A program made the translations under genes and the position numbers. A stretch of 34,408 bases of DNA from an uncultured Bacteroidales bacterium (GTDB lineage: Bacteria; Bacteroidota; Bacteroidia; Bacteroidales; Marinilabiliaceae). Below, piece by piece: positions 25,693-33,980 of the stretch (positions within the stretch are counted from its first letter, which is position 1; the number at the start of each line of letters is the position of its first letter). The notes beneath the pieces are model-generated. The model was given only the letters and a program-made list of their open reading frames with translations. It was not told the DNA's origin and ran no database searches. The stretch lies in contig CALYZD010000017.1 of NCBI GenBank assembly GCA_945607565.1, forward strand, positions 1-34,408. The letters are read 5' to 3'.

Positions 25693-25713
25693 GTAGAAAA
25701 AAACCGTACTTTG
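25683..25713 (+). promoter_or_regulatory. Promoter of rpmB-rpmG-DUF4295
   Basis: TTG (25683-25685), a 21-base spacer, then TACTTTG (25707-25713), one base short of the TAnnTTTG form. Its -33 element overlaps the T-tract that would end the RNA candidate. Confidence 0.6.
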
Positions 25714-25750
25714 CGCACTGTTTGAAAAACGTATCCGAAAATTTGTAGCA

Positions 25751-25993
25751 ATGTCAAAAATTTGTCAAATAACAGGTATTGCCTTCATGACGGGAAACAA
25801 TGTTTCTCACTCAAAAAGAAGGACTAAGAGAAGATTTGAGCCGAATCTGTTCGACAGGAAATTCTTCATTCCCGAAGAAAATCGTTGGGTGAATCTTCGA
25901 GTTTCGTGCGCTGGTTTGCGTATGATCAACAAAGTTGGTATCTCAGCAGCATTGAAGCAGGCTGTAGCAAAAGGAATAATTAATAAATATTAA
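25751..25993 (+). CDS. rpmB: 50S ribosomal protein bL28
   Basis: An 80-residue protein with the bL28 start [33 protein letters not shown] and core [18 protein letters not shown]. Conserved glycine and basic residues are in place. It heads a short ribosomal operon, 11 bases before rpmG, and its -7 box lies 38 bases upstream of the start. No Shine-Dalgarno site. Confidence 0.97.
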   Translation: MSKICQITGIAFMTGNNVSHSKRRTKRRFEPNLFDRKFFIPEENRWVNLRVSCAGLRMINKVGISAALKQAVAKGIINKY

Positions 25994-26004
25994 TCCGGAC
26001 GACA

Positions 26005-26193
26005 ATGGCAAAGAAAAGCAAAGGTAACAGAGTTCAGGTGATTTTGGAATGCACCGAGCACAAGGAAAGTGGTATGCCGGGCACGTCTCGCTACATCACT
26101 ACTAAAAACAGAAAGAACACTCCCGATCGTCTGGAGTTGAAGAAATATAATCCGATTTTGAAACGTGTGACTGTTCACCGTGAAATTAAATAA
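26005..26193 (+). CDS. rpmG: 50S ribosomal protein bL33
   Basis: A 62-residue protein with the bL33 pattern [11 protein letters not shown]...[35 protein letters not shown]. It has a single cysteine (ECTEH) rather than the zinc-binding set, so it is the zinc-free form. It is followed 8 bases later by the DUF4295 gene. Confidence 0.97.
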   Translation: MAKKSKGNRVQVILECTEHKESGMPGTSRYITTKNRKNTPDRLELKKYNPILKRVTVHREIK

Positions 26194-26201
26194 CATTAAT
26201 C

Positions 26202-26357
26202 ATGGCAAAGAAAGTAGTTGCAACCTTGCAGAAAGGTGAAGGTAAAGGTCATACCAAAGTTATCAAAATGGTAAAGTCGCCCAAGACTGGCGCTTATACA
26301 TTCTGTGAAGAAGTGGTACTGAACGACGAAGTCAAGAATTATTTCAGCAAGAAATAA
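26202..26357 (+). CDS. DUF4295 small basic protein, probable Bacteroidota-specific ribosomal protein
   Basis: A 51-residue basic protein starting MAKKVVATLQKGEGKGHTK and ending KNYFSKK. It is the DUF4295 family, seen in Bacteroidota in the same place between rpmG and ftsY. As I recall, a Bacteroidota-specific protein named bL38 was modelled in the Flavobacterium johnsoniae ribosome and is of this type; that link is from memory. Size, charge and operon position all support a ribosomal role. It is followed by a terminator. Confidence 0.88.
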   Translation: MAKKVVATLQKGEGKGHTKVIKMVKSPKTGAYTFCEEVVLNDEVKNYFSKK

Positions 26358-26380
26358 TCTTACATTCACCACAATATTTA

Positions 26381-26410
26381 GAGTCTCAGTCATTGAGGCT
26401 CTTTTTTTTT
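26381..26410 (+). terminator. Rho-independent terminator after the rpmB operon
   Basis: GAGTCTCA (26381-26388) pairs with TGAGGCTC (26394-26401), 8 bp with one G-T pair and a 5-base loop, followed by nine T residues (26402-26410). Confidence 0.9.
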
Positions 26411-26501
26411 GCCCCTTTCGTCCCCCGAAAATGACGCCGCCCGGCCCGCTCGCCGTTAATTTTCTTATATAGGTAAGCAATCCATTCATTGTTATAATTC
26501 A

Positions 26502-26509
26502 TATCTTTG
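26502..26509 (+). promoter_or_regulatory. Promoter -7 box of the ftsY operon
   Basis: TATCTTTG followed by C, 38 bases before the ftsY ATG. The -33 element is not at the usual distance. Confidence 0.65.
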
Positions 26510-26547
26510 CAAATGTTTATAATTAATCACTTAACAATTTAGTTAGC

Positions 26548-27501
26548 ATGGGTCTGTTTGGTGTTTTCAGCAAGGCGAAAAAAGAAAATTTGGACAAGGG
26601 ACTCCACAAAACAAAAGAAAGCCTTTTGAAAAGATTGGGTCGAGTGCTGATAGGCAAGTCGACCGTTGACGATGAAATACTCGACGAATTGGAAGAAATC
26701 CTGATTACGTCGGACGTTGGGGTCGAGACGACTCTGAAAATAATCGATAGGCTTCAGAAGAGAGTGGCTGAAGACAAGTATGTTAACACAAGTGAACTCA
26801 ATCATATCTTAAAGGAAGAAATATCGCTTTTGCTGGCCGAGAATCATAGTTCGGATATAGACGATTTCGACCTGCCACAAACCGGCGAACCGTATGTCAT
26901 AATGGTGGTCGGCGTCAACGGTGTGGGCAAGACCACGACTATCGGCAAGCTGGCGGCCAAATTCACGCAGTCGGGCAAGAAGGTGGTGCTTGGCGCTGCC
27001 GACACTTTCCGTGCGGCCGCCATTGAGCAGCTGAACGTTTGGGCCGAGCGCGTCAACGTCCCGATCATCAAGCAGCAGATGGGGTCCGACCCGGCTTCGG
27101 TGGCGTTCGACACGCTGGCCTCGGCCAAGCGTCAGGGTGCCGACGTGGTGATAATCGACACTGCCGGCCGCCTGCACAACAAGGTCGGATTGATGAACGA
27201 ACTGACTAAAATCAAGAACGTGATGAAAAAGATTGTCTCGACCGCTCCCAATGAAGTTCTGTTGGTTCTGGATGGGTCCACAGGTCAAAATGCGTTTGAA
27301 CAAGCTAAGGAATTTACTAAAGCGACCGAGGTTACGGCTCTGGCCATCACAAAGTTAGACGGCACGGCAAAGGGTGGTGTGGTGATTGGCGTTTCGGATC
27401 AGTTCAGCATCCCGGTCAAGTACATCGGCATAGGTGAGGGAATTGACGATTTGCAACTTTTTAACAAGGAACAGTTCGTTGATTCGTTGTTCAACAATTA
27501 A
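26548..27501 (+). CDS. ftsY: Signal recognition particle receptor FtsY
   Basis: A 317-residue SRP GTPase that docks ribosome-nascent-chain complexes at the inner membrane. N domain at about 20-100, G domain with G1 GVNGVGKTT starting at residue 122, DTFRAAAIEQL, DTAGR near 205 and TKLDGTAKGG near 270. The acidic A domain of E. coli FtsY is absent, as in many bacteria. It begins a probable four-gene run, ftsY-rimO-RsmI-like-nadE, with gaps of 34, 9 and 24 bases. Confidence 0.97.
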   Translation: MGLFGVFSKAKKENLDKGLHKTKESLLKRLGRVLIGKSTVDDEILDELEEILITSDVGVETTLKIIDRLQKRVAEDKYVNTSELNHILKEEISLLLAENHSSDIDDFDLPQTGEPYVIMVVGVNGVGKTTTIGKLAAKFTQSGKKVVLGAADTFRAAAIEQLNVWAERVNVPIIKQQMGSDPASVAFDTLASAKRQGADVVIIDTAGRLHNKVGLMNELTKIKNVMKKIVSTAPNEVLLVLDGSTGQNAFEQAKEFTKATEVTALAITKLDGTAKGGVVIGVSDQFSIPVKYIGIGEGIDDLQLFNKEQFVDSLFNN

Positions 27502-27535
27502 AAAACGGAACGCGAGATCAATTTTCTGGACATAA

Positions 27536-28846
27536 ATGAATCCCGAAGTCAAATTCAAAACAGTCGACATCATTTCGTTGGGCTGTTCAAAAAATCTGGT
27601 CGACAGCGAGTCGCTGATGCGTCAGCTGTCGGCAAACGGAATAAGGGTGGCTCACGACCCTGAACGGCCTAAAGGCGAGGTGGTTGTGATTAATACCTGC
27701 GGTTTCATCGGCGACGCAAAGGAGGAATCGATAGATACGATATTGAATTTTGCCGAGGCGAAGAAGCGTGGCAAAATCAAGCGTTTGTATGTGATGGGGT
27801 GCCTTTCGCAGCGATATTTCGAGCAGTTGGGCACCGAGATTCCGGAGGTTGACAAGTTTTATGGCAAATTTGACTGGCAGGGAATAGTGTCGGAAATCGG
27901 CGCTACGTATCGTCGTGATTTAATGAACGATAGGGTTCTGACAACTCCGAGCCACTATGCGTATCTGAAAATTTCGGAGGGTTGCAACAGGACGTGCTCC
28001 TACTGCGCCATTCCAATCATTACCGGCAAGCACAAAAGCCGGCCGATAGAGGATATTGTTGCCGAGGCCGAGGGGCTGGCCCGGAAAGGCGTCAAAGAGT
28101 TGCAGGTGATTGCGCAGGATTTGTCTTTCTACGGCTACGATTTGTACAAGAAAAGCCGCTTGGCCGAACTGGTTGAAAATCTGTCGGATATCAAAGGTAT
28201 TGAGTGGATTAGGCTTCATTATGCTTATCCGGCAGGATTCCCTAAAGACATTCTTGAAGTGATGGCGTCTAACGGCAAGGTTTGTAGATATATAGACCTG
28301 GCGCTTCAGCACATCAGCGACAATATGCTGACAAAAATGAGGCGCAATATCACCAAGCGGCAAACCATTGATTTACTGAGCGAAATACGGGGAAAAGTGC
28401 CTGACATCTGCATCCGGACAACTCTGATCACCGGTCACCCCGGCGAGACCGAGCGCGACTTCGAGGAGCTGAAGGAATTTGTGGCAGCTGCAAAGTTTGA
28501 CCGCTTGGGCGTTTTTCCATATTCGCACGAGGAGGGCACATATTCTTGGAAAAACTATGAAGACGACGTGCCCGACGAAGTGAAGCAGTCGCGAGCCGAA
28601 GAAATCATGTCGTTGCAACGAGACATCAGCAACGAGAAAAATTCGAAGCTGGTCGGGCAGCGGCTGAAAGTGATGATTGATCGTTTCGAAACTGACGAAT
28701 ATGTGGGAAGAACGGAATTCGACTCGCCCGAAGTGGATCAGGAAGTGCATATAGCCGCCGGTTGTAAAGAGTTGAATGTCGGGGAGTTATACGATGCGGT
28801 CATAACGTCGCATGACGATTATGATCTGACGGCAACTGTGAAATAA
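27536..28846 (+). CDS. rimO: Ribosomal protein uS12 methylthiotransferase
   Basis: A 436-residue radical-SAM enzyme that adds a methylthio group to the conserved aspartate of S12. The N-terminal MTTase domain has SLGCSKNLVDSE (C17), NTCGFI and MGCLSQRY. The radical-SAM cluster CNRTCSYC gives C150, C154 and C157. The C-terminal TRAM domain (about 370-436) ends the protein. CSKNLVDSE distinguishes RimO from MiaB. It lies 34 bases after ftsY and 9 bases before the next gene. Confidence 0.96.
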   Translation: MNPEVKFKTVDIISLGCSKNLVDSESLMRQLSANGIRVAHDPERPKGEVVVINTCGFIGDAKEESIDTILNFAEAKKRGKIKRLYVMGCLSQRYFEQLGTEIPEVDKFYGKFDWQGIVSEIGATYRRDLMNDRVLTTPSHYAYLKISEGCNRTCSYCAIPIITGKHKSRPIEDIVAEAEGLARKGVKELQVIAQDLSFYGYDLYKKSRLAELVENLSDIKGIEWIRLHYAYPAGFPKDILEVMASNGKVCRYIDLALQHISDNMLTKMRRNITKRQTIDLLSEIRGKVPDICIRTTLITGHPGETERDFEELKEFVAAAKFDRLGVFPYSHEEGTYSWKNYEDDVPDEVKQSRAEEIMSLQRDISNEKNSKLVGQRLKVMIDRFETDEYVGRTEFDSPEVDQEVHIAAGCKELNVGELYDAVITSHDDYDLTATVK

Positions 28847-28855
28847 AAGAATGAA

Positions 28856-29563
28856 ATGAACGGCAGAATATACATGATTCCCAATACGTTGGGTGAAAGT
28901 CCAATCGAGTTCAATTTTCCTCCGGAGAACATCAGAATAATCAATTCAATAAAATTCTTCATAGTAGAAGATGTCCGCACGGCGCGGCGTTTTCTGAAGA
29001 AAATAAATCGTGAAATCGATATTGACAGTCTGACATTCAGCGTGTTGGCAAAGCATACTTTGGAGTCGGATGTGCCGAAATTCTTGAAGCCGGCGGCCGA
29101 AGGGAACGATATAGGCATAATTTCGGAAGCCGGATGCCCGGGAGTGGCCGACCCCGGCGCCGATGCGGTTGCCATTGCCCACCGGATGGGGCTGCGGGTG
29201 ATTCCGCTGATTGGTCCTTCGAGTATTTTGCTGGCCATGATGGCTTCGGGAATGAATGGTCAGAACTTCGCTTTTGCCGGCTATCTACCAGTGGATAAGG
29301 GTGACAGCATCAAATCGTTGAAGAAGTTGGAGGAACGGTCGGCGCGCGAAAATCAGGCGCAACTATTCATCGAAACACCGTATCGCAATCAGAAAATGTT
29401 GCAGGACATTGTGGCCAACCTCCGTCCGGGCACGCGATTGTGCGTTGCCTGCAATGTGACCTGTCAGGACGAAATGATTGTGACAAAGACAATTGCGCAA
29501 TGGCGGAAAGAATCGCTGCCCGACTTGAACAAACGCCCGACAATTTTTATAGTTCAGGCGTAA
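28856..29563 (+). CDS. SAM-dependent methyltransferase, RsmI-like (tetrapyrrole methylase fold)
   Basis: A 235-residue protein of the tetrapyrrole methylase superfamily, closest in pattern to RsmI (16S rRNA 2'-O-methylcytidine methyltransferase). The motif IISEAGCPGVADPGA (about residues 88-102) corresponds to the RsmI SDAGTPxISDPG block, and LIGPSSILLAMMASG and IETPYRNQKML follow in order. It lacks the usual RsmI start (LYLVATPIGNLED) and has RIYMIPNTLGE instead. This is a paralogue type common in Bacteroidota, so the exact substrate is uncertain. It sits tightly between rimO and nadE. Confidence 0.85.
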   Translation: MNGRIYMIPNTLGESPIEFNFPPENIRIINSIKFFIVEDVRTARRFLKKINREIDIDSLTFSVLAKHTLESDVPKFLKPAAEGNDIGIISEAGCPGVADPGADAVAIAHRMGLRVIPLIGPSSILLAMMASGMNGQNFAFAGYLPVDKGDSIKSLKKLEERSARENQAQLFIETPYRNQKMLQDIVANLRPGTRLCVACNVTCQDEMIVTKTIAQWRKESLPDLNKRPTIFIVQA

Positions 29564-29587
29564 TGCTGAATATTAACATTAGAAACG

Positions 29588-31522
29588 ATGCAGAATATCA
29601 ATACTTTAGGATTTGTCAGAGTTGCCGCTGCCATTCCGGCCGTGAAGGTGGGCGATTGCAAGCATAATGCAGAACATATTGTTGCTCAGGCTAAAACGGC
29701 ATCCAATCAGAATGCGTCTTTGATAGTTTTTCCCGAATTGAGCATAACGGGCTACACCTGTGCCGATTTGTTTGGTCAGCCGTTTTTGTTGCAGTCGGCA
29801 GCCGATGGCGTCAGGGACGTCGTGAAGGCTTCGGACAAAATTGATTCCATAGTCATCGTTGGTGCGCCGATTGCTTTTAACAATTCTGTATATAATTGTG
29901 CCATTGTTATTTATGGTGGCAAAATTAAAGGAATAGTTCCGAAGACTTATTTGCCCAACTACAACGAGTTCTACGAGGCGCGCTGGTTTGCGTCGGGCGA
30001 AGAATTGAAGGGCCGTGTCGACACGATTGATTTCTATTCGGAGACAGTTCCGTTTGGCCCGGACTTGCTCTTCAGATTTGGCGAAACTTGCTTTGGCATA
30101 GAGATTTGCGAAGATTTGTGGGTGCCTATTCCGCCCTCGTCGCACCAAGCCCTCGGCGGTGCAAATCTGCTGGTAAACATCTCGGCCACAGACGAAATGG
30201 TAGGCAAGCACGATTATCTGCGTTCTCTGATTTCGCAACAAAGCGCGCGGACCATGTCGGCCTATGTCTATTCGTCGTGCGGGTTCGGCGAGTCGACGAC
30301 CGATCTGGTTTTTGCCGGCAACGCAATGATTGCCGAAAACGGAACGTTCCTGGCCGAGTCAGAGCGTTTCAATCTCGACGAACAAATCGTTTTTGCTGAT
30401 ATTGATATAGAAAAACTGATGACTTTGCGCAGGAGAACCACAACGTTCAGAAATGACGCAAACGCACCAAAATTCAGAACAATCGACATAGATTCGGCTG
30501 TCGTTTTGGACGAAATACGCCGCGAGTTCGATTCGATGCCGTTCATCCCAAACGATGCCATAAATCGTGATGAACGTTGCCGCGAAATATTTAATATTCA
30601 GGTGAATGGCTTGGCTCAGCGCTTCATTGCTTCGCGTTCGCAGACTGCAATAATTGGCATTTCGGGCGGCTTGGACTCGACTCTGGCTTTGCTGGTGGCG
30701 GCAAGGACGATGGACAAACTCGGCCTTTCGCGCAAGCAGGTGGTCGGGATTACCATGCCGGGCTTTGGCACGACGGGGCGCACCTACAACAACGCCATCA
30801 ATCTGATGAAGGCACTGGGAATCAGTATAAAAGAAATTAGCATAAAAGATGCTTGCATTCAGCATTTTAAAGATATTGGTCTGGCCGACTGCGACCGCAG
30901 CGTCACCTACGAAAACTCGCAGGCTCGCGAGCGGACGCAAATACTGATGGATGTCGCCAATCAGCTCAACGGAATAGTTGTCGGGACGGGCGATTTGTCG
31001 GAATTGGCGTTGGGGTGGGCGACCTACAATGGCGATCACATGTCGATGTATGGGGTCAACTGCAGCATTCCCAAGACGTTAGTCCGCTATCTGGTGAGCT
31101 GGGTTGCGGCCGACGGAAACGATCCGGATGCCAAGCCATATTTGCTCGACATCGTCGACACGCCAATCAGCCCCGAACTTTTGCCGGCCGACGAAAATGG
31201 AAATATCGCCCAAAAGACTGAAGACTTGGTAGGACCGTATGAATTGCATGACTTTTTGCTGTATAATTTTGTGCGTTTTGGCTTCGCGCCTCGAAAATTA
31301 TACTACATGGCAGTCATGGCTTTTGCCGGAAAATACGATGCGCCCACTGTAAAGAAGTGGCTGACAGTATTTTTGAGACGTTTCTTCAACCAGCAGTTCA
31401 AACGCTCGGCTCTTCCCGACGGGCCCAAAGTCGGTTCGATCAGTTTGTCGCCGCGAGGCGACTGGCGAATGCCGAGCGATGCCACAGTGCGAATGTGGCT
31501 GGACGAAGCCGAACAATTATAG
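29588..31522 (+). CDS. nadE: Glutamine-dependent NAD(+) synthase
   Basis: A 644-residue two-domain enzyme that makes NAD from deamido-NAD using glutamine-derived ammonia. The N-terminal nitrilase-type glutaminase has the triad E50 (FPELSITGY), K119 (PKTYLPNYNEFYE) and C174 (GIEICEDLW). The C-terminal synthetase has the PP-loop SGGLDS at 359-364 and VVGTGDLSELALGWATYNGDHMSMYG. The length fits the large glutamine-dependent class. It is the last gene of the ftsY run, with a strong hairpin 43 bases after the stop. Confidence 0.97.
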   Translation: MQNINTLGFVRVAAAIPAVKVGDCKHNAEHIVAQAKTASNQNASLIVFPELSITGYTCADLFGQPFLLQSAADGVRDVVKASDKIDSIVIVGAPIAFNNSVYNCAIVIYGGKIKGIVPKTYLPNYNEFYEARWFASGEELKGRVDTIDFYSETVPFGPDLLFRFGETCFGIEICEDLWVPIPPSSHQALGGANLLVNISATDEMVGKHDYLRSLISQQSARTMSAYVYSSCGFGESTTDLVFAGNAMIAENGTFLAESERFNLDEQIVFADIDIEKLMTLRRRTTTFRNDANAPKFRTIDIDSAVVLDEIRREFDSMPFIPNDAINRDERCREIFNIQVNGLAQRFIASRSQTAIIGISGGLDSTLALLVAARTMDKLGLSRKQVVGITMPGFGTTGRTYNNAINLMKALGISIKEISIKDACIQHFKDIGLADCDRSVTYENSQARERTQILMDVANQLNGIVVGTGDLSELALGWATYNGDHMSMYGVNCSIPKTLVRYLVSWVAADGNDPDAKPYLLDIVDTPISPELLPADENGNIAQKTEDLVGPYELHDFLLYNFVRFGFAPRKLYYMAVMAFAGKYDAPTVKKWLTVFLRRFFNQQFKRSALPDGPKVGSISLSPRGDWRMPSDATVRMWLDEAEQL

Positions 31523-31564
31523 TTGAGCTATAGATAAAAAAGTGTTTTCCATTTAAAATAATGG

Positions 31565-31605
31565 CGTTCTATCAGATGCTTTGAATATTTGGTAGAACGT
31601 TTTTT
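31565..31605 (+). terminator. Rho-independent terminator after nadE
   Basis: CGTTCTATCA (31565-31574) pairs with TGGTAGAACG (31590-31599), with one G-T pair; the stem can extend by three more pairs. Six T residues (31600-31605) follow. Confidence 0.88.
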
Positions 31606-31673
31606 GTGGCGCGGTTTTGGTCGGAAAGAAAAAAAGATTTACTTAGTGTCTAAATGGATTAAAACAATGAATT

Positions 31674-31707
31674 TTCATGAAGTATGTTCTAAAACATAAA
31701 TCATGAA
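31674..31707. promoter_or_regulatory. Nested inverted repeat, candidate operator of the sodium-pump operon
   Basis: TATGTT (31683-31688) and AACATA (31693-31698) form a perfect dyad around CTAA, and TTCATGA (31674-31680) and TCATGAA (31701-31707) lie at equal distances on both sides. The whole has one centre near 31690. It sits 25 bases upstream of the -33 element. Confidence 0.5.
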
Positions 31708-31731
31708 TCGTCGGCCTAAAATCGTGATGAC

Positions 31732-31766
31732 TTGACTTTATAAATATGCAAAATAGTATATTTTTG
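31732..31766 (+). promoter_or_regulatory. Promoter of the oadG-oadA-oadB operon
   Basis: TTG (31732-31734), a 24-base spacer, then TATTTTTG (31759-31766). The -7 box is exact but the spacing is longer than usual. Transcription would start near 31773. Confidence 0.5.
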
Positions 31767-31846
31767 TTCAGTTGTAAACAAAGGATATAATATCGCATAA
31801 GTATCAGAAAACTAAAGTATTACATAAACCAAACATTCTGAATTAT

Positions 31847-32101
31847 ATGGAACAATTTTTGGAGTCATTAAAGTTGATGGTCATTGGCATGGGGACTGTT
31901 TTTTGCGTGCTCCTGCTGGTGATTTTGCTTGGAAATTTACTAATAAAGTTCATAAACAAGTTTGTGCCCGAAGAGCAAGCCTCGGCTCCGGCAGAGCAGG
32001 GAGGGGCAATTAACCCCAAAGTGGCACAGGCAATTACGGCCGCCATCAATATAGCAACCGGCGGCAAGGGTGTTGTTGAAAAGATTGAGAAAATAAAGTA
32101 A
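31847..32101 (+). CDS. oadG: OadG-family sodium-pump decarboxylase gamma subunit
   Basis: An 84-residue protein with one N-terminal membrane helix (about 8-34, LMVIGMGTVFCVLLLVILLG) followed by a short hydrophilic, alanine-rich tail. This is the OadG/MmdC shape, and MGTVF is typical of the family. It anchors and assembles the decarboxylase complex at the inner membrane. It is first in an operon, 22 bases before the alpha subunit. An in-frame upstream leader lacks a Shine-Dalgarno site. Confidence 0.87.
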   Translation: MEQFLESLKLMVIGMGTVFCVLLLVILLGNLLIKFINKFVPEEQASAPAEQGGAINPKVAQAITAAINIATGGKGVVEKIEKIK

Positions 32102-32123
32102 AATAAGAAATAAATATCAAACG

Positions 32124-33977
32124 ATGGGTAGAGAAGTCAAATTCAGTCTCGTATTCAGAGATATGTGGCAATCGGCCGGCAAATATGTGCCCCGAGTTGA
32201 TCAGTTGGTGAAAGTAGCGCCGGCGATCGTGAAAATGGGATGTTTCGATCGCGTGGAAACGAATGGCGGCGGTTTCGAGCAGGTCAATCTGCTCTATGGC
32301 GAAAATCCGAACAAAGCCGTCAGGGAGTGGACCAAGCCTTTCAGAGAGGCCGGCATTCAGACGCATTTGCTCGATAGGGCCTTGAACGGTCTGAGAATGA
32401 GCCCCGTGCCGGCCGATGTTCGCCGCATGTTCTATAAGGTCAAGAAGAAACAAGGTACCGACATTGCCCGCACGTTCTGCGGCCTGAACGACACTCGAAA
32501 CATCATTCCGTCAATCGGTTACGCTCACGACGGCGGAATGATTTCGCAATGCTGCCTGTGCATAACCCACTCGCCGATTCACACGGTCGAATACTATACC
32601 AATATGGCCTACGAACTGATCGAAGCCGGGGCCGACGAGATCTGCCTCAAAGACATGGCAGGCATTGGTCGCCCGGTGTCGTTGGGTCAGATTGTGAAAA
32701 ACATCAAATCGAAATATCCTGACATTGTCATTGAATATCATAGTCATGCGGGGCCCGGGCTCAGCATGGCATCGGTGCTCGAGGTCTGCAAGGCAGGCTG
32801 CGACTATGTGGACGTCGGCATGGAGCCGCTCTCGTGGGGAACCGGCCACGTCGACATCATTGCCGTCCAGGCGATGCTGAAGGATGCCGGCTTCAAAGTT
32901 GCCGAAATCAACATGTCGGCATACATGGAAGTGCGCTCGATGATTCAGGAAATGATGGACGACTTTTTGGGATATTACATTCCGAAGCGCAACCGCATGA
33001 TGAACTCGTTGCTGATTGGCCCCGGCCTGCCCGGCGGCATGATGGGCAGCCTGATGACGGATCTGGAAACAAATCTGGAATCAATCAATAAATACAAGGC
33101 CAAAAACAACCTGCCGCTCATGACGCAGGACCAGCTCTTGATCAAGCTTTTTGACGAAGTAGCTTACGTCTGGCCGATGATGGGCTATCCATGCCTGGTT
33201 ACGCCGTTTAGCCAATACGTTAAGAACATGGCACTTATGAACGTCATGCAGATGGAGAAGGGCAAGGAGCGCTGGTCGATGATTGCCGACGACATCTGGG
33301 ACATGATGCTGGGCAAGTCGGGCAAGCTGCCGGGCGAACTGGCGCCTGAGCTCGTCGAAAAGGCGAAGGAGCAGGGCCGTGAGTTCTTTGCCGGCAATCC
33401 TCAGGACTCCTATCCGGACGCTCTCGATGTCTTCCGCAAAGAAATGTCGGACAACAATTGGGAACTTGGCGAGGACGAGGAGGAGCTGTTCGAGTTGGCA
33501 ATGCACCCGCAGCAGTATCGTGCCTACAAGTCGGGCAAGGCCAAAGCCGATTTCGAAGCCGACCTGGCAAAGCGCAAGGCCGAAGCTGCCGGCGCCAACG
33601 GCGGTTCGCTGTCGCTGCCTCAGACCGTGGTTGTCGAGGTGAATGGCGAGAAATATCAGGTCGTTATCGGAGCCGGCAATGGTTCTGCTGCTCCGGCACC
33701 CGGCGCACCTGCTCAGGCACAAGTCCAGGCCACGGCCGGCGTCGGCAACGAACTGACTTCGCCGCTCGAAGGCAAATTCTATCTGGTCAAAAATGCCGGC
33801 GACGCACCCGTAAAAGTCGGTGACACAGTGAAAAAAGGCCAGACCGTGTGCTACATTGAAGCCATGAAGACGTTCAACGCCGTTGCCTCCGAATGGGACG
33901 GTGTGATCACAGAAATCTGCCAGACCAGCGGCGCATCTGTGTCCGAAGACGACATTCTTATGAAAATTAAAGCATAG
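32124..33977 (+). CDS. Biotin-dependent decarboxylase alpha subunit (oxaloacetate decarboxylase/pyruvate carboxylase-B-like)
   Basis: A 617-residue protein. Residues 1-290 form the HMGL-like carboxyltransferase barrel with metal-site residues D13 (FRDMWQ), K176-D177 (CLKDMAG) and H206/H208 (HSHAGPG). A conserved carboxylase domain (about 300-465) and an Ala/Pro-rich linker (about 510-545) lead to a biotinyl domain with EAMKTF, biotin on K582, 35 residues from the end. It moves CO2 from a 2-oxo acid or acyl-CoA to biotin for the membrane beta subunit to release, driving sodium export. The usual LRGQN motif is absent (LLDRALNGL at 82-90), so the protein is a divergent member. Oxaloacetate is the likeliest substrate, but sequence alone does not settle it. 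Confidence 0.85.
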   Translation: MGREVKFSLVFRDMWQSAGKYVPRVDQLVKVAPAIVKMGCFDRVETNGGGFEQVNLLYGENPNKAVREWTKPFREAGIQTHLLDRALNGLRMSPVPADVRRMFYKVKKKQGTDIARTFCGLNDTRNIIPSIGYAHDGGMISQCCLCITHSPIHTVEYYTNMAYELIEAGADEICLKDMAGIGRPVSLGQIVKNIKSKYPDIVIEYHSHAGPGLSMASVLEVCKAGCDYVDVGMEPLSWGTGHVDIIAVQAMLKDAGFKVAEINMSAYMEVRSMIQEMMDDFLGYYIPKRNRMMNSLLIGPGLPGGMMGSLMTDLETNLESINKYKAKNNLPLMTQDQLLIKLFDEVAYVWPMMGYPCLVTPFSQYVKNMALMNVMQMEKGKERWSMIADDIWDMMLGKSGKLPGELAPELVEKAKEQGREFFAGNPQDSYPDALDVFRKEMSDNNWELGEDEEELFELAMHPQQYRAYKSGKAKADFEADLAKRKAEAAGANGGSLSLPQTVVVEVNGEKYQVVIGAGNGSAAPAPGAPAQAQVQATAGVGNELTSPLEGKFYLVKNAGDAPVKVGDTVKKGQTVCYIEAMKTFNAVASEWDGVITEICQTSGASVSEDDILMKIKA

Positions 33978-33980
33978 GCG

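Larger units (their letters stand above)
31523..31846. other. Gene-free interval between nadE and the sodium-pump operon
   Basis: 324 AT-rich bases without a credible coding frame. In order it holds the nadE terminator (31565-31605), a nested dyad (31674-31707), a promoter (31732-31766) and an A-rich leader of about 75 bases without a Shine-Dalgarno site. Confidence 0.8.
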
